A DNA stretch of 64,000 bases from SG8-38 sp041576815 (GTDB taxonomy: Bacteria; Myxococcota_A; Polyangia; Polyangiales; Houyiibacteriaceae): NCBI GenBank assembly GCA_041576815.1, contig JBFGKE010000015.1, positions 10,004 through 74,003 of the forward strand. The letters run 5' to 3'. This document shows, one piece after another, positions 18,001 through 27,308 of this stretch (position 1 is the first letter of the stretch; the number at the start of each line of letters is the position of its first letter). Under the pieces are notes generated by a model. The model saw only the letters and a list, made by a program, of their open reading frames with translations. It searched no databases and was not told the origin of the DNA. The position numbers and the translations under genes were made by a program.

Positions 18001-21000
18001 AGCTTGGTGATCCGAAGAAGCGCCTGCACCGAGGGCTCGTGCTCGGGATCGATTTGGAGAACCTGCCCGTAGACCGCAATGGCGCCCAGCTCGTCGTCGA
18101 GCTCGCGCTCCATCACGTTGCCGAGCTGATGCGTCAACTCGACGCGCTCCGCTTCGTGAAGAGCCGCGTCACTTCGACGTTGCAGCACCTCGACCAGCTC
18201 GGGCCACTGAGCCTGCCGTTCGTAGAGTCGGCTGAGGCCCTCGAGCGCGCCGCGATGGTCGGGGTCGGCCTCGACGACGGCCCGCAGGGCATCGCAGGCG
18301 GCGTCGGGCCGGCCGAGCTGCGCTTCGTAGAGCTCCGCGAGCCGTGTGCCGGCCTCGACGCGCGCCTCGGGTTCCGCTTCGAGCTCGAGCCGCCGTTCGA
18401 GCACGTCGGCGAGCCGCTCCGAATCGTTGGCCGCCGCGAAGAGCCGGTCGAGGGCCGCGTAGGCGGTGACGTCGTCCGGCTTTTCGGCGGTCGCCTGCTG
18501 GTAGTACGAGACCGCGCGCTCCGGATCCGAGAGCTGCTCCTCGAAGAGCCCGCCGAGCTGCTCGAGGAGCGCCGCGCGGCCTTCCGGATCGTGAGCGTTG
18601 GCGAGTTTCTGCTCGTAAACCCCTGCAACGCCTTCCCAATCTCCAACCATGACTTCCAAACCTTCGAGGTCGTCGAGGGTCTCCGTAGACTCGGGGTCGG
18701 CTTCGAGCACGCGCCGATAGGTCCGAATCGCAGCGCGCGGATCGCCGAGCTCGCGGTCCTGTGTCTCGGCGATGCGACGTAGGAACGAGCCCCGAAGCGC
18801 GGGCTCGTCGGTCGCCTCGGCGGCCTGCTCGCACGCCTCGATGAAGCGCTTCCACGCACCGAGCGCGGCCGCCAGCCGTTCGACCTCCGCGCGGGTTTCC
18901 TCGTCCGAGGGCTCGGCCACCAGCGCCCGGCTCCACGCTTCGAACGCCCGCTCCTGAGAGGCGCCCCGCTGCTCTTGCAGACGACCGATCTCGCGCCAGG
19001 TCTCGGCGCGATCGAAGGCGTCGGTCGCCTGAGCCGCCTTGGCTTCGAGCACCTTCACGAGCCCCTGCCAGTCGCCGCTTTGGCGATGGATCGGCTCGAG
19101 GATCTGGACTGCGCGCGGCCCCTGCGCCTCGTGCTCTAGAAGACCCGACACCGAGTCGAGGGCGGGTTTGTAGTCGGGCTGGTCGGCGAGGACATCCTCG
19201 AAGATGTCGAGGGCTTGCGCCGTGTCCTCGAGCTCGGTCTCGGTCAGCGAGCCGAGCCGCTGGCGAAGCCGCAGCGCACTTTTCGGATCGGAGGCGTTGT
19301 CGATCTGGAATTCGATGTGCTGTGCCAGCTCCTGCCAGTGCTCTCCGTTTTCGAGGAGTGTATCGAGCCGCGCGACCGCCTCGACGTTGGCGGGGTCGAT
19401 TTCGAGGATGCGGCGATAGGTGACGATGCCGTGTTGCGAGGTGCCGAGCTGGTCGACCTCGATCTGCGCGATGTCATGCAGAATCGCCACGCGTTCGGCG
19501 TCCGCCTCCGCAAAGCTCTCGCGCTCCCGATCGAGCTCGAGAAGCGCTTCCCACTTGTTGCTGCGGGAATACACCGACGCGAGCGCTTCGCCTGCCTCTT
19601 TGTTGCTCGGGTCGTAGCGAAGAGCGCGCTGATAGAAATACCCCGCGCGATCGAGATCCTCGAGGCGCGCGTCGTAGAGCTTGGCCGTCGCGAGCGCGAG
19701 CGCCGCGGTGTCGGCGTCGTCGACCTCGACCCCGCGAAGCGTCTTGTCGAAAATCGCCGCGAGCCGATCCCAACGTCCCAGCGATCGTGCAAGCCGCGTC
19801 AGCGTCTCCTGGCTCTGCCGGTCGTGTGGGTCCTCGGAAAAGAGGCGCCCGTAGGTCCCGAGGGCGCCGTCGAGGTCCTCGAGGTGCGACTCCTGCACGT
19901 CGCCGAGATGGCGGAGCAATGCACGCCGCTCGACGGGGTCGTCTTCGCCATCGAGCCGAGCCTCGAGGATCTCGGTCACCTTGGGCCACTCCATGCGGCG
20001 GAGGTAAAGCGGCTCCAACAGCTCGGCTGCGGCGCTTCGGTACTCGGATTGCTCGAACAGCGTCTCGAGCACCCGCACCGTCGGCTCGTGCTCCGGGTTC
20101 TGGCTCAAAGCCTCGCGGAACTGATCGATCGCGCGGCCGGGCTCGTGGAGGCGGCGGAGACAAAGCTCGCCGAGCTCGTATCGAACCGCCGCAGGATCCC
20201 CGATCCGCTGATCGAGCTCTCGCTCGTAGAGGGCGGCGAGGTCGTCCCACCTTCGCGTGCGGCGGTAAAGCCGCTCGAGCCCTTCATAGGCCAGCGGGTG
20301 ATCGGTCTCGCCGAGGGCCCGGTCGAGCGCCTCGATGGCGGACTCGGGGTCGTCGAGCTCGCTTTGAAACAGGTGCGCCTGGCGCACCCACAGCTCGGCG
20401 CGCTCCTCGCGGTCGTCGGTGAGCTCGCCTTTTCGGCGCAGGAGCTCGACGAGCTCGCGCGTGGCCCCCGCTTTTTCGACGAGCTCGAGCAACGCGTCGA
20501 GCGCCTGCCGGTGGTCCGGCTGCTCCTCGAGCACGCGTTGGTACTGCGCCCTCGCGAAATCCGCGTCATCGAGTCGCTCCTGCGACACGCTGGCCGCGCG
20601 CATGCGAACCGTCGTGCGCATGTCCGCGTCGAGCAGATCTGGGGCGATGGCGCCAAGTGTCGCCACGTGCTCCGAGAACCGGCCCGTGGCCGCGGCGCGC
20701 CGCTCGTAGTCCTCGAGGGCTCGCTCGAGATCGTCGAGGTCGACACCGTCACGAAGCGCGCGCTCGGTGAGCTCGAAGGCCGCGTCGGGATCGCCGGTGC
20801 CGGTCTCGCTGATTTCGGCCGCGCGCAAGAGCGACCGGACCCGCTCCCCGGGATCGTCGCCGCCGGCCATGATCTCGAGCATGCGAACCTGGTCTGCGTG
20901 CCGGTCCTCGCTTGCGTACTGATCGAGGAGCATCGCGGCCGCGGTGAGGCGCAGGTGCGCGTCGTCGCTCGCCGCCACCTGCTCGAGCGCAGCGACCGTC

Positions 21001-24000
21001 GGGGCATGACCGGGAAACGAGGCGAGGAGCTCTCGGTAGGTGTCGATCGCGCGCTCGCCCTCGCCGGTGCGGGTGCGCATGAGCTCGGCGCCCTCGAATC
21101 GGAGCGCGACCCGCTCGTCGACGTCCTCCGCATCGGCGGCGCGCATCTCGGTGACTTCGAGAAGCTCGTGCCAGCGTTCGGTCTCCTGGTAGAGACGCCT
21201 GAGGGGACCGAGGGTTTCGTCTTCCGAGCCGAATCTCGATACGATCTCGCGATACGCCGCGATCGCCTGGTCGACGTTGCCGAGCTTCGTTTCAAACACC
21301 TCGGCGATGCGTCGATGAAGCGCGCGCTGTTCCTGCTGGTCGGTCGTCATGTCGGCGCGACGCTCCAGGACCTCGATCAACGGCTCGTAGCGGCCCCGCT
21401 GCGCATAGAGGCGCTCGAGCGAGGCGAGCGCATCGGCGTCGGTCGGATCGCGTTCGATGCGCGCCTCGTGCACTTCGATGGCGGCGTCCGGATCGTGAAG
21501 CGTGTTTTCGAGCAGCTCGGCGAGCTGCGAATGGAGCGCATCGCGCCGCGCCTCGTCTTCTTCGAACTGGATTTGCCGGCGGAGGTCCTGGGCGAGCGGC
21601 CCGTGGGCGCCGCGGGCCGCATGGATGCGCTCGAGGGCGCGCGACGCCTTGAGGACGATTTCGGGGTTGTCCCGCTCGACGCGAACGAGCTGCTGGTAAG
21701 TGCGCTCCGCGTTCTCGGGATCGGGCTCGGAGACATCCCAGAGCTCACCGAGCTCGAGCAGCAGCTCGGTCTTCACGAAGTCGTCGCTCACCGACGCAAG
21801 CCCCGCCTCGAGAAGCTCGGCCCGCTGACGGTGCCGTCCGAGCTTGGTCGCCAGCCGGCCCAAATCGGCGCGGGCGCTCCCGTTGGCCACCTCTTCGCGC
21901 ACCGCTCGAGCGTAGGCATCGAACGCGAGCTCATCGTCGTGGAGCTTGGTCTCGCTCAGCTCGCCGATGCGGCTCAGGTGCGCCGCGCGCGAGCCGGGGT
22001 CGGTCAAGTCCTCGAGCTGCACCTCGAGCACCTTGGCGAGCTCCCCCCAGGCGCCTTGGGAATCGAAGATCGGCTCGAGGATCGATGCGACGCGCTGCCG
22101 GCCCTCGCGGTCTTCCATGAGCCGCTCGAGGCCCTCCTGCGCGCGGAGGTGCGTGGGGCTCGATTGAAGGACGAGCTCGTAGTGGTCGATCGCATCGACT
22201 CCACGACCCAGGCGGGTCTCGTAGATGCTGCCGAGCTCGTAGGCCAGGTCGACTCTCTCTTGCCCGGTGGCGTCGTCGAGGTCGCGCTGGAGCAGCTCGG
22301 CCAGCTCCGGCCATCGTTCGAGGCGTGCGTAGAGACGCTGGAGCGCGCGGCGCGAGGGCGTGTGTGTCGGGTCGAGCTCGAGCGCCTGCTCGTAGCTCGA
22401 AATCGCCTGCGTCGGCTCGTCGAGGATTTCCTCGAACAAGAAGCAGAGCTGAAGCAGGAGATCGAGCTTGGCAGCGGCGTTGGTGGTCGCCGCGATGCGC
22501 CGCTCGTACAGGGCGCGGAGGTCGTCCCACTGGTCGTGCTTCGTGTAGAGCTGTTTGAGCGCGGAAAACGCCGCAGCGTCGTCGGGCTCGAGCTCGAGCA
22601 CCCGGCGGTGGAACCGTGCCGCGGCGTCCGCCTGGCCGAGCAACACCTCGTGCACCTCGGCGGCACGCCTGCAAAGAGCGAGCTCCGCGGCGGCCTCGAG
22701 ACCGCCTGCATCGAGCGCGCGGACCAGTGCTTTGGCAAACGCCTCGTGCTGATCGGCGGCCTCGGCGACGCCGCCGAGGCGGTCGAGCAGGTCGAGGTCG
22801 CCCGGGCTGTCGATGAAGGCCGATTCGAGCGCGCGGTATGCGCCGGCCGAGTCTCCGAGCTCCGACGACGCGAGGTCCGCTAAGCGAAGCTTGAGCTCGC
22901 GCTGCTCCGCGGAATCCGTGGATCGCTCGAGTCGCCCGCGAAGCAGCTCCGCGAGCTTTTCGAAGGCGCCGCGCCGGGCGTACGCCGGTTCGAGAAGGTC
23001 GATCGCCTCGAGCCCGACGCCCCCGCCTTCCGCCGACAGGGCTTCGAGGCCCGCGATCGCCACGTCGTTCCGGCCGTCGAGCCCGAGCGCGCTCCGGTAG
23101 CACTCGAGGGCGCCGCGGGGCTCTTCGAGATACAGGCGCCGGAGGTCGGCGAGCTGAAGGAAGACCGAGAGTCGATCCTCGTCGCCGACCTTCGACTGCA
23201 GGCGCCGCTCGAGCGCCGCGTCCAACCGGTCCCACTGCTTGAGCTGCTGGGAGAGACGCTCTACCGCGCGAAGCGCATCGACATCGTGTGGGTTGTCCTC
23301 GAGGATGGTCCAATGGCGCTCGGCAGCCGAAGGAAGGTCGCCGAGCTGCTCCTCCTCGACCTGCGCGACCTCGTTCAAGAGCACCCAGCGTTCCGCGGGA
23401 TCGGTCGCGCGCCGAAGGCGCTGCTCGTACAGACCACGCAAGTCGCCAAACCGGCGTTCCGCGCGATAGAGACGGTCGAGCACCGCCATCGCCTCGGCAT
23501 CATCGGGCCTCGCCTCGAGAATCGACTCGAGCTGGCGAATCGACTCCTCGGACTCCCCCAACCGTTCGCCGGCGATTGCGGCGATGCGTCTCTGAAGACT
23601 GAGCCGCTCCGCCTCCGGTGCATCGGAGTTGGCGAGGCGCTGCCGGAACAGGGCGACGAGGTCCCCGTAGGCACTCGCCGCCTCCGCCGACTCCTCGAGC
23701 CCGGCGACGATGTCGGGATCCGAAGGCGCCAGCAGATAGGCCCGGGTCGCCCACCCGAGCGACGCCTGTAAGTCCCGCAGCCGGTGAAGGTGCACCGCGC
23801 GAAGCGATGAGAGTTGTTTCAAATGCGTATCGGCGCCGAAGTCGTCTCGCCCGGAAGCCACCAAGACCTCGACCACGCGCGCGTACTCCGGCCACTTGTG
23901 TTCTTTTTCGTAGATCGGAGCGAGGCCCGCTGCCGCGGCCACGTTGTTCGGGTCAACGGCAAGCGCGGCTTCGTAGTGACGCGTCGCGCGATGAGGCTCA

Positions 24001-26336
24001 CCCAGTTGCTCCGCGCACACCCTGGCGGCGCGAAGGCTGAGCTCGACGACGATCTCGGCATCCTCGGCTCTTTCCGCTGCCTGCCCCGCCACGTCGACGA
24101 AGCCGGCCCAGTCGCGCCCGCTCCGGTAGAGCGCCTCGAGCGCATCCCAGGCCCCTTCCGCAACGTAGGCGTCTTTGAGCATTCGCCGAACGCGGCTGTT
24201 CTCCGGGTCGAGCTCGAGGACGCGCTCCCAGGCAACGATTGCGTCGCCGGGGCGGTTGAGCCGCTCCATCAGCACGACGCCGAGTCGCTGCAGATGCTCG
24301 TTGCGCTGCGCGTCGTTGCCCGTGAGCTCCACGCGGCGCGCGAGGACGGTCACGAGAGTCTCCCAGTCTTTCTCTCGCTCTGCCAGATTCGCGAGCGCCT
24401 CGAGCGCCCTCGATGACTCGGGCGCATCGGAAAGAACGTCCTTCCAAAGTCCGATGGCAGATGCGTGCTGGTGGAGCCGCTCGGTACAGAGCTCGGCCAT
24501 CTCGATCTTCTTGGCGAGCCGCGCCGAGGGATCGGTCTCGATCGCCGCCTCGCGGCCCAGCACCGCGAGCAGGGACTCCCACTTTCGCTTCTTGGTGTAG
24601 ATGTCTTTGAGCTGTGCAATCGCGTCCGCGTGATCGGGCTGCAGCTGGATCACGCGCTCGAGCGGACCCGTCGCCTGATTCAAATTCCCAAAACGCTCGA
24701 CCCAGAGCTCGGCGATGCGAACGTTGAGGCGGACCTTTTCCGCCGGGTCCGTGGCCGCCTCGGCCTGACGGCCGAGCACCTGGATCAGCTCGTTCCAGCG
24801 CCCCGTTTCCTCGTAGAGGCGCCCGAGCGCGTTCATCGACTCGGCGTCGGTGGGCTCGAGGGCGAGGATTTCCGCGTAAACCTGGATCAGCATCGAATCG
24901 AGCTGCAACGCATCGCGGTAGACCGGAATCAAATCGCGAAGCAGGCGCAGCTTTTCGTCTTTGCGATCTGCGGGCAGCGCGTCGATCTCGCCACGAATCG
25001 ATTCGGAGAGCGCGTTCCACTTGCCGCCGCTCTGATAAAGGCGCTGCAGCGCGTCGCGCGCCTCTTCGTCCCCCGGCGCCAACCGTTCGACCAGCTTCCA
25101 GGCTTCGAGCGCGCGCTCGGGACGGTCCGCTTTGTCGGAGCGGCGTCCGAGCTCCCGTGCGAGCTCGACCTGACGCTCGGTGTCGGTCGTCGTTCGAAGC
25201 GCGTCCCCGAGAATCGTCAAGAGACGGCCGTCCGGGTCCTCGTCGCCGATCTGCGCGCGGTAGAAGTCCAACATGCCCGGATGAGCCGCGTCGATCTTGC
25301 GGAGACGGGCAAAGAACGGCTCCGCCGACTCGGGATCATCGCGAAACCGCCAGTGCACCATCGCGAGCTGGAGCAGCATTCCCTTTTCGGACTCGAGCTT
25401 TTGACGGGAACGAAGCGCGCTTTCGTACATCTGCGCGAGGTCGTCCCACGCTTCGAGGTCGGCGTAGTGCCGGGCGAGCGCGCTCAGCGCCTCTTCGTCG
25501 GTCGGCGTGAGGTCGAGGACCTTCTTGTACGCATCGGCGGCGCGCTCCTCGTCCTCGAGCGATCGCTGCAAGACACGCGCCGCCTGAAGCCAAGCGCTGG
25601 CTTTGTCCTCGCGTGTGCGCGCCGCCTTGGCTGCACGAAAGAAGACCGACACCACGTCTTCCCAGCGGCCCCGCGCGCGAAGGCTCAGCGCATACTGCCG
25701 AGCGGTGCGCATGTGTGACGGATCGGCGGCCAGCGCCTCGTCGAAAATCTCGTCGGCCTGGGCGATCGTCTCTTCGCCGCCATACTGCGACATCAACGAC
25801 GCGGCCCGCGTGAGGAGCGACGTCTTGAGACGTGGGTCGACCGCCTCGCGCGCCTCCTCCACGAAACGCCGCGCGATCTCGGACCATTTCTCCTCGACCT
25901 GCTGAATCTGGTCGACCGCCTGCGCCACCTCCGGATCGTCCGACTCCAGCCCACCGAGCCTCTCGTACGCGAGGAGCGCACCGCGATCGTCCATCAGCTC
26001 GTCGCGACGGACGCGGCCGAGCTCCTTGACGAGCACGTTGTGGAAATCCGGATCGTCTGAGACCAGATCGAGCTCGAGCTCCATCAGCCACGAGGCGGCC
26101 AAATACTCCCCGCGCCGCTCGTGTCCCCCGCGCGCCGCCTCGAGCAGCCGAAGCGGGTCCTCACCATCGTCATTGGCCGGTGCGGGGCTTTGAAGCAGCT
26201 CCCGGAGGCCCTCGACGAGCTGGGGGTCGTAGGGGTCCTCGTGCAGCAGACCGAGATAGCGGGAGACCGTCAGGCCTGGCATCTGCGATCCCGCCCCCTG
26301 ATCTGACAGGCTTTTCGCACCCTTCGGTGATCTCAT
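15099..26336 (-). CDS. Giant tetratricopeptide-repeat protein (about 3745 aa)
   Basis: A single uninterrupted frame of about 11.2 kb encodes an almost purely helical protein. It is built from about 50 tandem units of roughly 72-76 residues, each a pair of TPR/HAT-like helical hairpins. The unit consensus is, loosely, W-x2-L...R..LA.L.E..L.D...AI..Y..VLE.DP....AL..L.RLY. The last 250 residues carry more canonical 34-residue TPRs (AVQMLERALAEDRGHAQASELLGKLKG). No signal peptide, TM segment or enzymatic domain is visible, so it should be a cytoplasmic scaffold forming a very long superhelix. An in-frame start at 26468 adds 44 residues, but it lies upstream of the likely promoter. ATG 26336 is preferred and ATG 26282 is possible. 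It is followed after 3 bp by the aminotransferase. Confidence 0.9.
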   Translation of the reverse strand: MRSPKGAKSLSDQGAGSQMPGLTVSRYLGLLHEDPYDPQLVEGLRELLQSPAPANDDGEDPLRLLEAARGGHERRGEYLAASWLMELELDLVSDDPDFHNVLVKELGRVRRDELMDDRGALLAYERLGGLESDDPEVAQAVDQIQQVEEKWSEIARRFVEEAREAVDPRLKTSLLTRAASLMSQYGGEETIAQADEIFDEALAADPSHMRTARQYALSLRARGRWEDVVSVFFRAAKAARTREDKASAWLQAARVLQRSLEDEERAADAYKKVLDLTPTDEEALSALARHYADLEAWDDLAQMYESALRSRQKLESEKGMLLQLAMVHWRFRDDPESAEPFFARLRKIDAAHPGMLDFYRAQIGDEDPDGRLLTILGDALRTTTDTERQVELARELGRRSDKADRPERALEAWKLVERLAPGDEEARDALQRLYQSGGKWNALSESIRGEIDALPADRKDEKLRLLRDLIPVYRDALQLDSMLIQVYAEILALEPTDAESMNALGRLYEETGRWNELIQVLGRQAEAATDPAEKVRLNVRIAELWVERFGNLNQATGPLERVIQLQPDHADAIAQLKDIYTKKRKWESLLAVLGREAAIETDPSARLAKKIEMAELCTERLHQHASAIGLWKDVLSDAPESSRALEALANLAEREKDWETLVTVLARRVELTGNDAQRNEHLQRLGVVLMERLNRPGDAIVAWERVLELDPENSRVRRMLKDAYVAEGAWDALEALYRSGRDWAGFVDVAGQAAERAEDAEIVVELSLRAARVCAEQLGEPHRATRHYEAALAVDPNNVAAAAGLAPIYEKEHKWPEYARVVEVLVASGRDDFGADTHLKQLSSLRAVHLHRLRDLQASLGWATRAYLLAPSDPDIVAGLEESAEAASAYGDLVALFRQRLANSDAPEAERLSLQRRIAAIAGERLGESEESIRQLESILEARPDDAEAMAVLDRLYRAERRFGDLRGLYEQRLRRATDPAERWVLLNEVAQVEEEQLGDLPSAAERHWTILEDNPHDVDALRAVERLSQQLKQWDRLDAALERRLQSKVGDEDRLSVFLQLADLRRLYLEEPRGALECYRSALGLDGRNDVAIAGLEALSAEGGGVGLEAIDLLEPAYARRGAFEKLAELLRGRLERSTDSAEQRELKLRLADLASSELGDSAGAYRALESAFIDSPGDLDLLDRLGGVAEAADQHEAFAKALVRALDAGGLEAAAELALCRRAAEVHEVLLGQADAAARFHRRVLELEPDDAAAFSALKQLYTKHDQWDDLRALYERRIAATTNAAAKLDLLLQLCFLFEEILDEPTQAISSYEQALELDPTHTPSRRALQRLYARLERWPELAELLQRDLDDATGQERVDLAYELGSIYETRLGRGVDAIDHYELVLQSSPTHLRAQEGLERLMEDREGRQRVASILEPIFDSQGAWGELAKVLEVQLEDLTDPGSRAAHLSRIGELSETKLHDDELAFDAYARAVREEVANGSARADLGRLATKLGRHRQRAELLEAGLASVSDDFVKTELLLELGELWDVSEPDPENAERTYQQLVRVERDNPEIVLKASRALERIHAARGAHGPLAQDLRRQIQFEEDEARRDALHSQLAELLENTLHDPDAAIEVHEARIERDPTDADALASLERLYAQRGRYEPLIEVLERRADMTTDQQEQRALHRRIAEVFETKLGNVDQAIAAYREIVSRFGSEDETLGPLRRLYQETERWHELLEVTEMRAADAEDVDERVALRFEGAELMRTRTGEGERAIDTYRELLASFPGHAPTVAALEQVAASDDAHLRLTAAAMLLDQYASEDRHADQVRMLEIMAGGDDPGERVRSLLRAAEISETGTGDPDAAFELTERALRDGVDLDDLERALEDYERRAAATGRFSEHVATLGAIAPDLLDADMRTTVRMRAASVSQERLDDADFARAQYQRVLEEQPDHRQALDALLELVEKAGATRELVELLRRKGELTDDREERAELWVRQAHLFQSELDDPESAIEALDRALGETDHPLAYEGLERLYRRTRRWDDLAALYERELDQRIGDPAAVRYELGELCLRRLHEPGRAIDQFREALSQNPEHEPTVRVLETLFEQSEYRSAAAELLEPLYLRRMEWPKVTEILEARLDGEDDPVERRALLRHLGDVQESHLEDLDGALGTYGRLFSEDPHDRQSQETLTRLARSLGRWDRLAAIFDKTLRGVEVDDADTAALALATAKLYDARLEDLDRAGYFYQRALRYDPSNKEAGEALASVYSRSNKWEALLELDRERESFAEADAERVAILHDIAQIEVDQLGTSQHGIVTYRRILEIDPANVEAVARLDTLLENGEHWQELAQHIEFQIDNASDPKSALRLRQRLGSLTETELEDTAQALDIFEDVLADQPDYKPALDSVSGLLEHEAQGPRAVQILEPIHRQSGDWQGLVKVLEAKAAQATDAFDRAETWREIGRLQEQRGASQERAFEAWSRALVAEPSDEETRAEVERLAAALGAWKRFIEACEQAAEATDEPALRGSFLRRIAETQDRELGDPRAAIRTYRRVLEADPESTETLDDLEGLEVMVGDWEGVAGVYEQKLANAHDPEGRAALLEQLGGLFEEQLSDPERAVSYYQQATAEKPDDVTAYAALDRLFAAANDSERLADVLERRLELEAEPEARVEAGTRLAELYEAQLGRPDAACDALRAVVEADPDHRGALEGLSRLYERQAQWPELVEVLQRRSDAALHEAERVELTHQLGNVMERELDDELGAIAVYGQVLQIDPEHEPSVQALLRITKLADYREDAAAVLEPHLRTQARWSDLATLLQLRADAMTNPHQKAEQLVALAEVHEHGRKDPNAALDALLQSVGEQPTDEILDRAEVLAASLQRRQDLVEVVFAEAGASLDPDRGAALYGRAARICERDLDDFSKAIEAHERARSLIGDDPEILSALDRLLEETAQWDRLHEVISRRLDAVDADRPTLLLRQGKLRAQHLDDLEGALGTYRRALEEAPSREDTLAAVQALVDKPQVAESALDLLEEHFRGAGDLEQVVRLHQKRVTLAATDADRVALLTGAASIWEQELDRPDEALQAVRDAVRIDPRDPTLIDSLERLADASNGWAAVDGLVDDIAAHGDLDRRALYELRLRSAGWYRDRLGDLRKAERALTDALELDPEPLEAHRERVEIIREGDRATELVSGLRAWADVEPNLEERRGLLREAAELAQHDLGDPELAAECHQELLAIDANDADALRALCAVRRGQSRWNEVVGLLERQLEASLADDGAAVAQELGQVYRDHLDDPRAATRAYERAHELAPNDAATMDSLEALYRDHDRIESLRTLLERRVDRASGPERTSLQLRLAELYERSFRDQAAAIATYRQVLGEAPDNAPARADLQRLLEATGAWDDLVDALSTEADRLPEDEKRERLGRIAEIHQHQRRDLDAAIETYERIQADLGADPGSLRALVSLYEQKGSWRNVADTLEQLAAQLDGQEAVDASHRVADLWEQQLGDAEQAGRALRGAYERFPRDASIRERLKAYYASIGEHRALAAVLDAELELAQTDGERAGLLRSISDVYRDHLDDPATAASYLERAVELDTDDRAALVPLCELYVAAGRQADAVPILRRIIESYGRKRSKELATHHHRLGRALAAMGDSEGALASYDAAFKIDLTNVSILRDLGRLTHERGDLDRAQKSFRALLLQKLEPDSGIQKADVYFYLGDIASKQGDARKAVQMLERALAEDRGHAQASELLGKLKG

Positions 26337-26431
26337 GAAAACCCCAAAAGCAAAAGGATCCTGCGGCCTAAGCACCCCTTTTGCGCAGATGCCCCCCGAC
26401 GCCGTTGGCGGCCACCCGCCCCCACGCTCTC

Positions 26432-26468
26432 GTGTTGAATGGTAGCCGTGCGAAGAACGTGTCGGCAA
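26432..26468 (-). promoter_or_regulatory. Candidate promoter of the giant TPR gene
   Basis: On the minus strand TTGCCG (26463-26468) is followed after 18 bp by TACCAT (26439-26444). A start near 26432 would give a leader of about 95 nt before ATG 26336. TTGCCG is also the -35 hexamer I see for asd and hisS. Confidence 0.4.
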
Positions 26469-26469
26469 G

Positions 26470-26493
26470 CCTCGAATTCGATGAAATTCGAGG
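26470..26493 (-). terminator. Hairpin directly after the b561-like gene
   Basis: CCTCGAATT (26470-26478) pairs perfectly with AATTCGAGG (26485-26493) around a 6-nt loop, 3 nt past the stop of the membrane-protein gene. There is no T run on the minus strand (CTTGCC follows), so it may be a weak terminator or an mRNA 3'-end stabiliser. It abuts the TPR gene's -35 box. Confidence 0.45.
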
Positions 26494-26496
26494 TTT

Positions 26497-27234
26497 CTAG
26501 AAGACCATGATCGCGCCTGCCCAGGTCAGGGCGCCGTACGTGACCAGGCCGACCGCGAGGTGCGCCGTCGCGAGGCCGCGTAGGGTGTTGTAGTTGTTGG
26601 CGCGATCGATTCCGAACCACTGGCCGTTGGCCGACACGATTCCAAGGGCGATCTGCGTCATCATGCCTGCAAACGTGACCCAGCGTAGGACTTTGTGGGT
26701 TCGAAGCTTTTTGGCGAACTTGCTGTCGCCCTCGCTCACCCCCAGCGGATCGGGCATCGCGAACGAGAGCCCAAACGTGGTGAAATACGCTGCGGACGTC
26801 AGCGCCGTCAGCGTCAAATGGATGGTCGGGGTGCCGCTGCACTGGCGCTGATTGGGCCAAGCGTTGCCTTGCACACACGGGTTGGTCGCCTGGCTGCGCC
26901 ACCAGCCGTATTGGTTGTAGAACTGCACGAAGCCCGAGGCGACCGAGAGGGTCATCAGTGACCAGGTGGCGATCCCAAACCATTTGTGGATGCGCTTGAT
27001 CTTGTTGCGCTTGCGCACGAGGTCCGCGGTCGTCGGACCCTTCGGCTCCGCGAGCTCGACGTTGATGTCTTGAGCCATGACCACGCCCGGGTCGACGACC
27101 GCCGCGGGGGCCTCGAGCATGGCCACATCGATTTGAAGCGAGAGGCCGAAGAGCGGCGTCGCAAGCATCAAAGCAGTCAGGGACCCCATCGCCGGCGGAG
27201 TATTCACCAGATCCCCCGCCCCGGCTAGGATCAT
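26497..27234 (-). CDS. Polytopic membrane protein resembling cytochrome b561-type proteins
   Basis: The 245-residue protein has an N-terminal hydrophobic, signal-like segment (MGSLTALMLATPLFGLSLQ) and at least four further TM helices. Histidines sit at helix ends or interiors in a b561-like pattern: IHKWFGIATWSLMTLSV, IHLTLTALTSAAYFTTFG, RTHKVLRWVTFAGMMTQIALG and TAHLAVGLVTYGALTWAG. Four suitably placed His could bind two haems, but the family assignment is by pattern only. A soluble loop carries two Cys (NPCVQG, RQCSG), perhaps a periplasmic disulphide. The ATG at 27189 or a GTG between the two are alternative starts; none has a good Shine-Dalgarno sequence. Confidence 0.6.
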   Translation of the reverse strand: MILAGAGDLVNTPPAMGSLTALMLATPLFGLSLQIDVAMLEAPAAVVDPGVVMAQDINVELAEPKGPTTADLVRKRNKIKRIHKWFGIATWSLMTLSVASGFVQFYNQYGWWRSQATNPCVQGNAWPNQRQCSGTPTIHLTLTALTSAAYFTTFGLSFAMPDPLGVSEGDSKFAKKLRTHKVLRWVTFAGMMTQIALGIVSANGQWFGIDRANNYNTLRGLATAHLAVGLVTYGALTWAGAIMVF

Positions 27235-27308
27235 GCGAATCGCACCCGAGAATTTCGGCGATCGTCAGCGCCTTTTCACGAGCCGCGTCTCGCTGTAGAT
27301 GTCTTGTC

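Noticed and set aside
15885..18782. Two further long plus-strand frames inside the TPR gene (465 and 456 codons)
   Set aside because: Same antisense shadow effect of biased codon use; no recognisable protein motif.
19215..22883. A 1222-codon open frame on the plus strand opposite the giant TPR gene
   Set aside because: It lies wholly antisense to repetitive TPR coding DNA. Its sequence is low-complexity Leu/Arg/Glu/Val, a shadow of GC-rich third positions, and no domain or ribosome-binding site is visible.
15099..26336. CRISPR-like or satellite repeats in the TPR gene
   Set aside because: The periodicity is at protein level with diverged DNA; there are no identical direct repeats with unique spacers.
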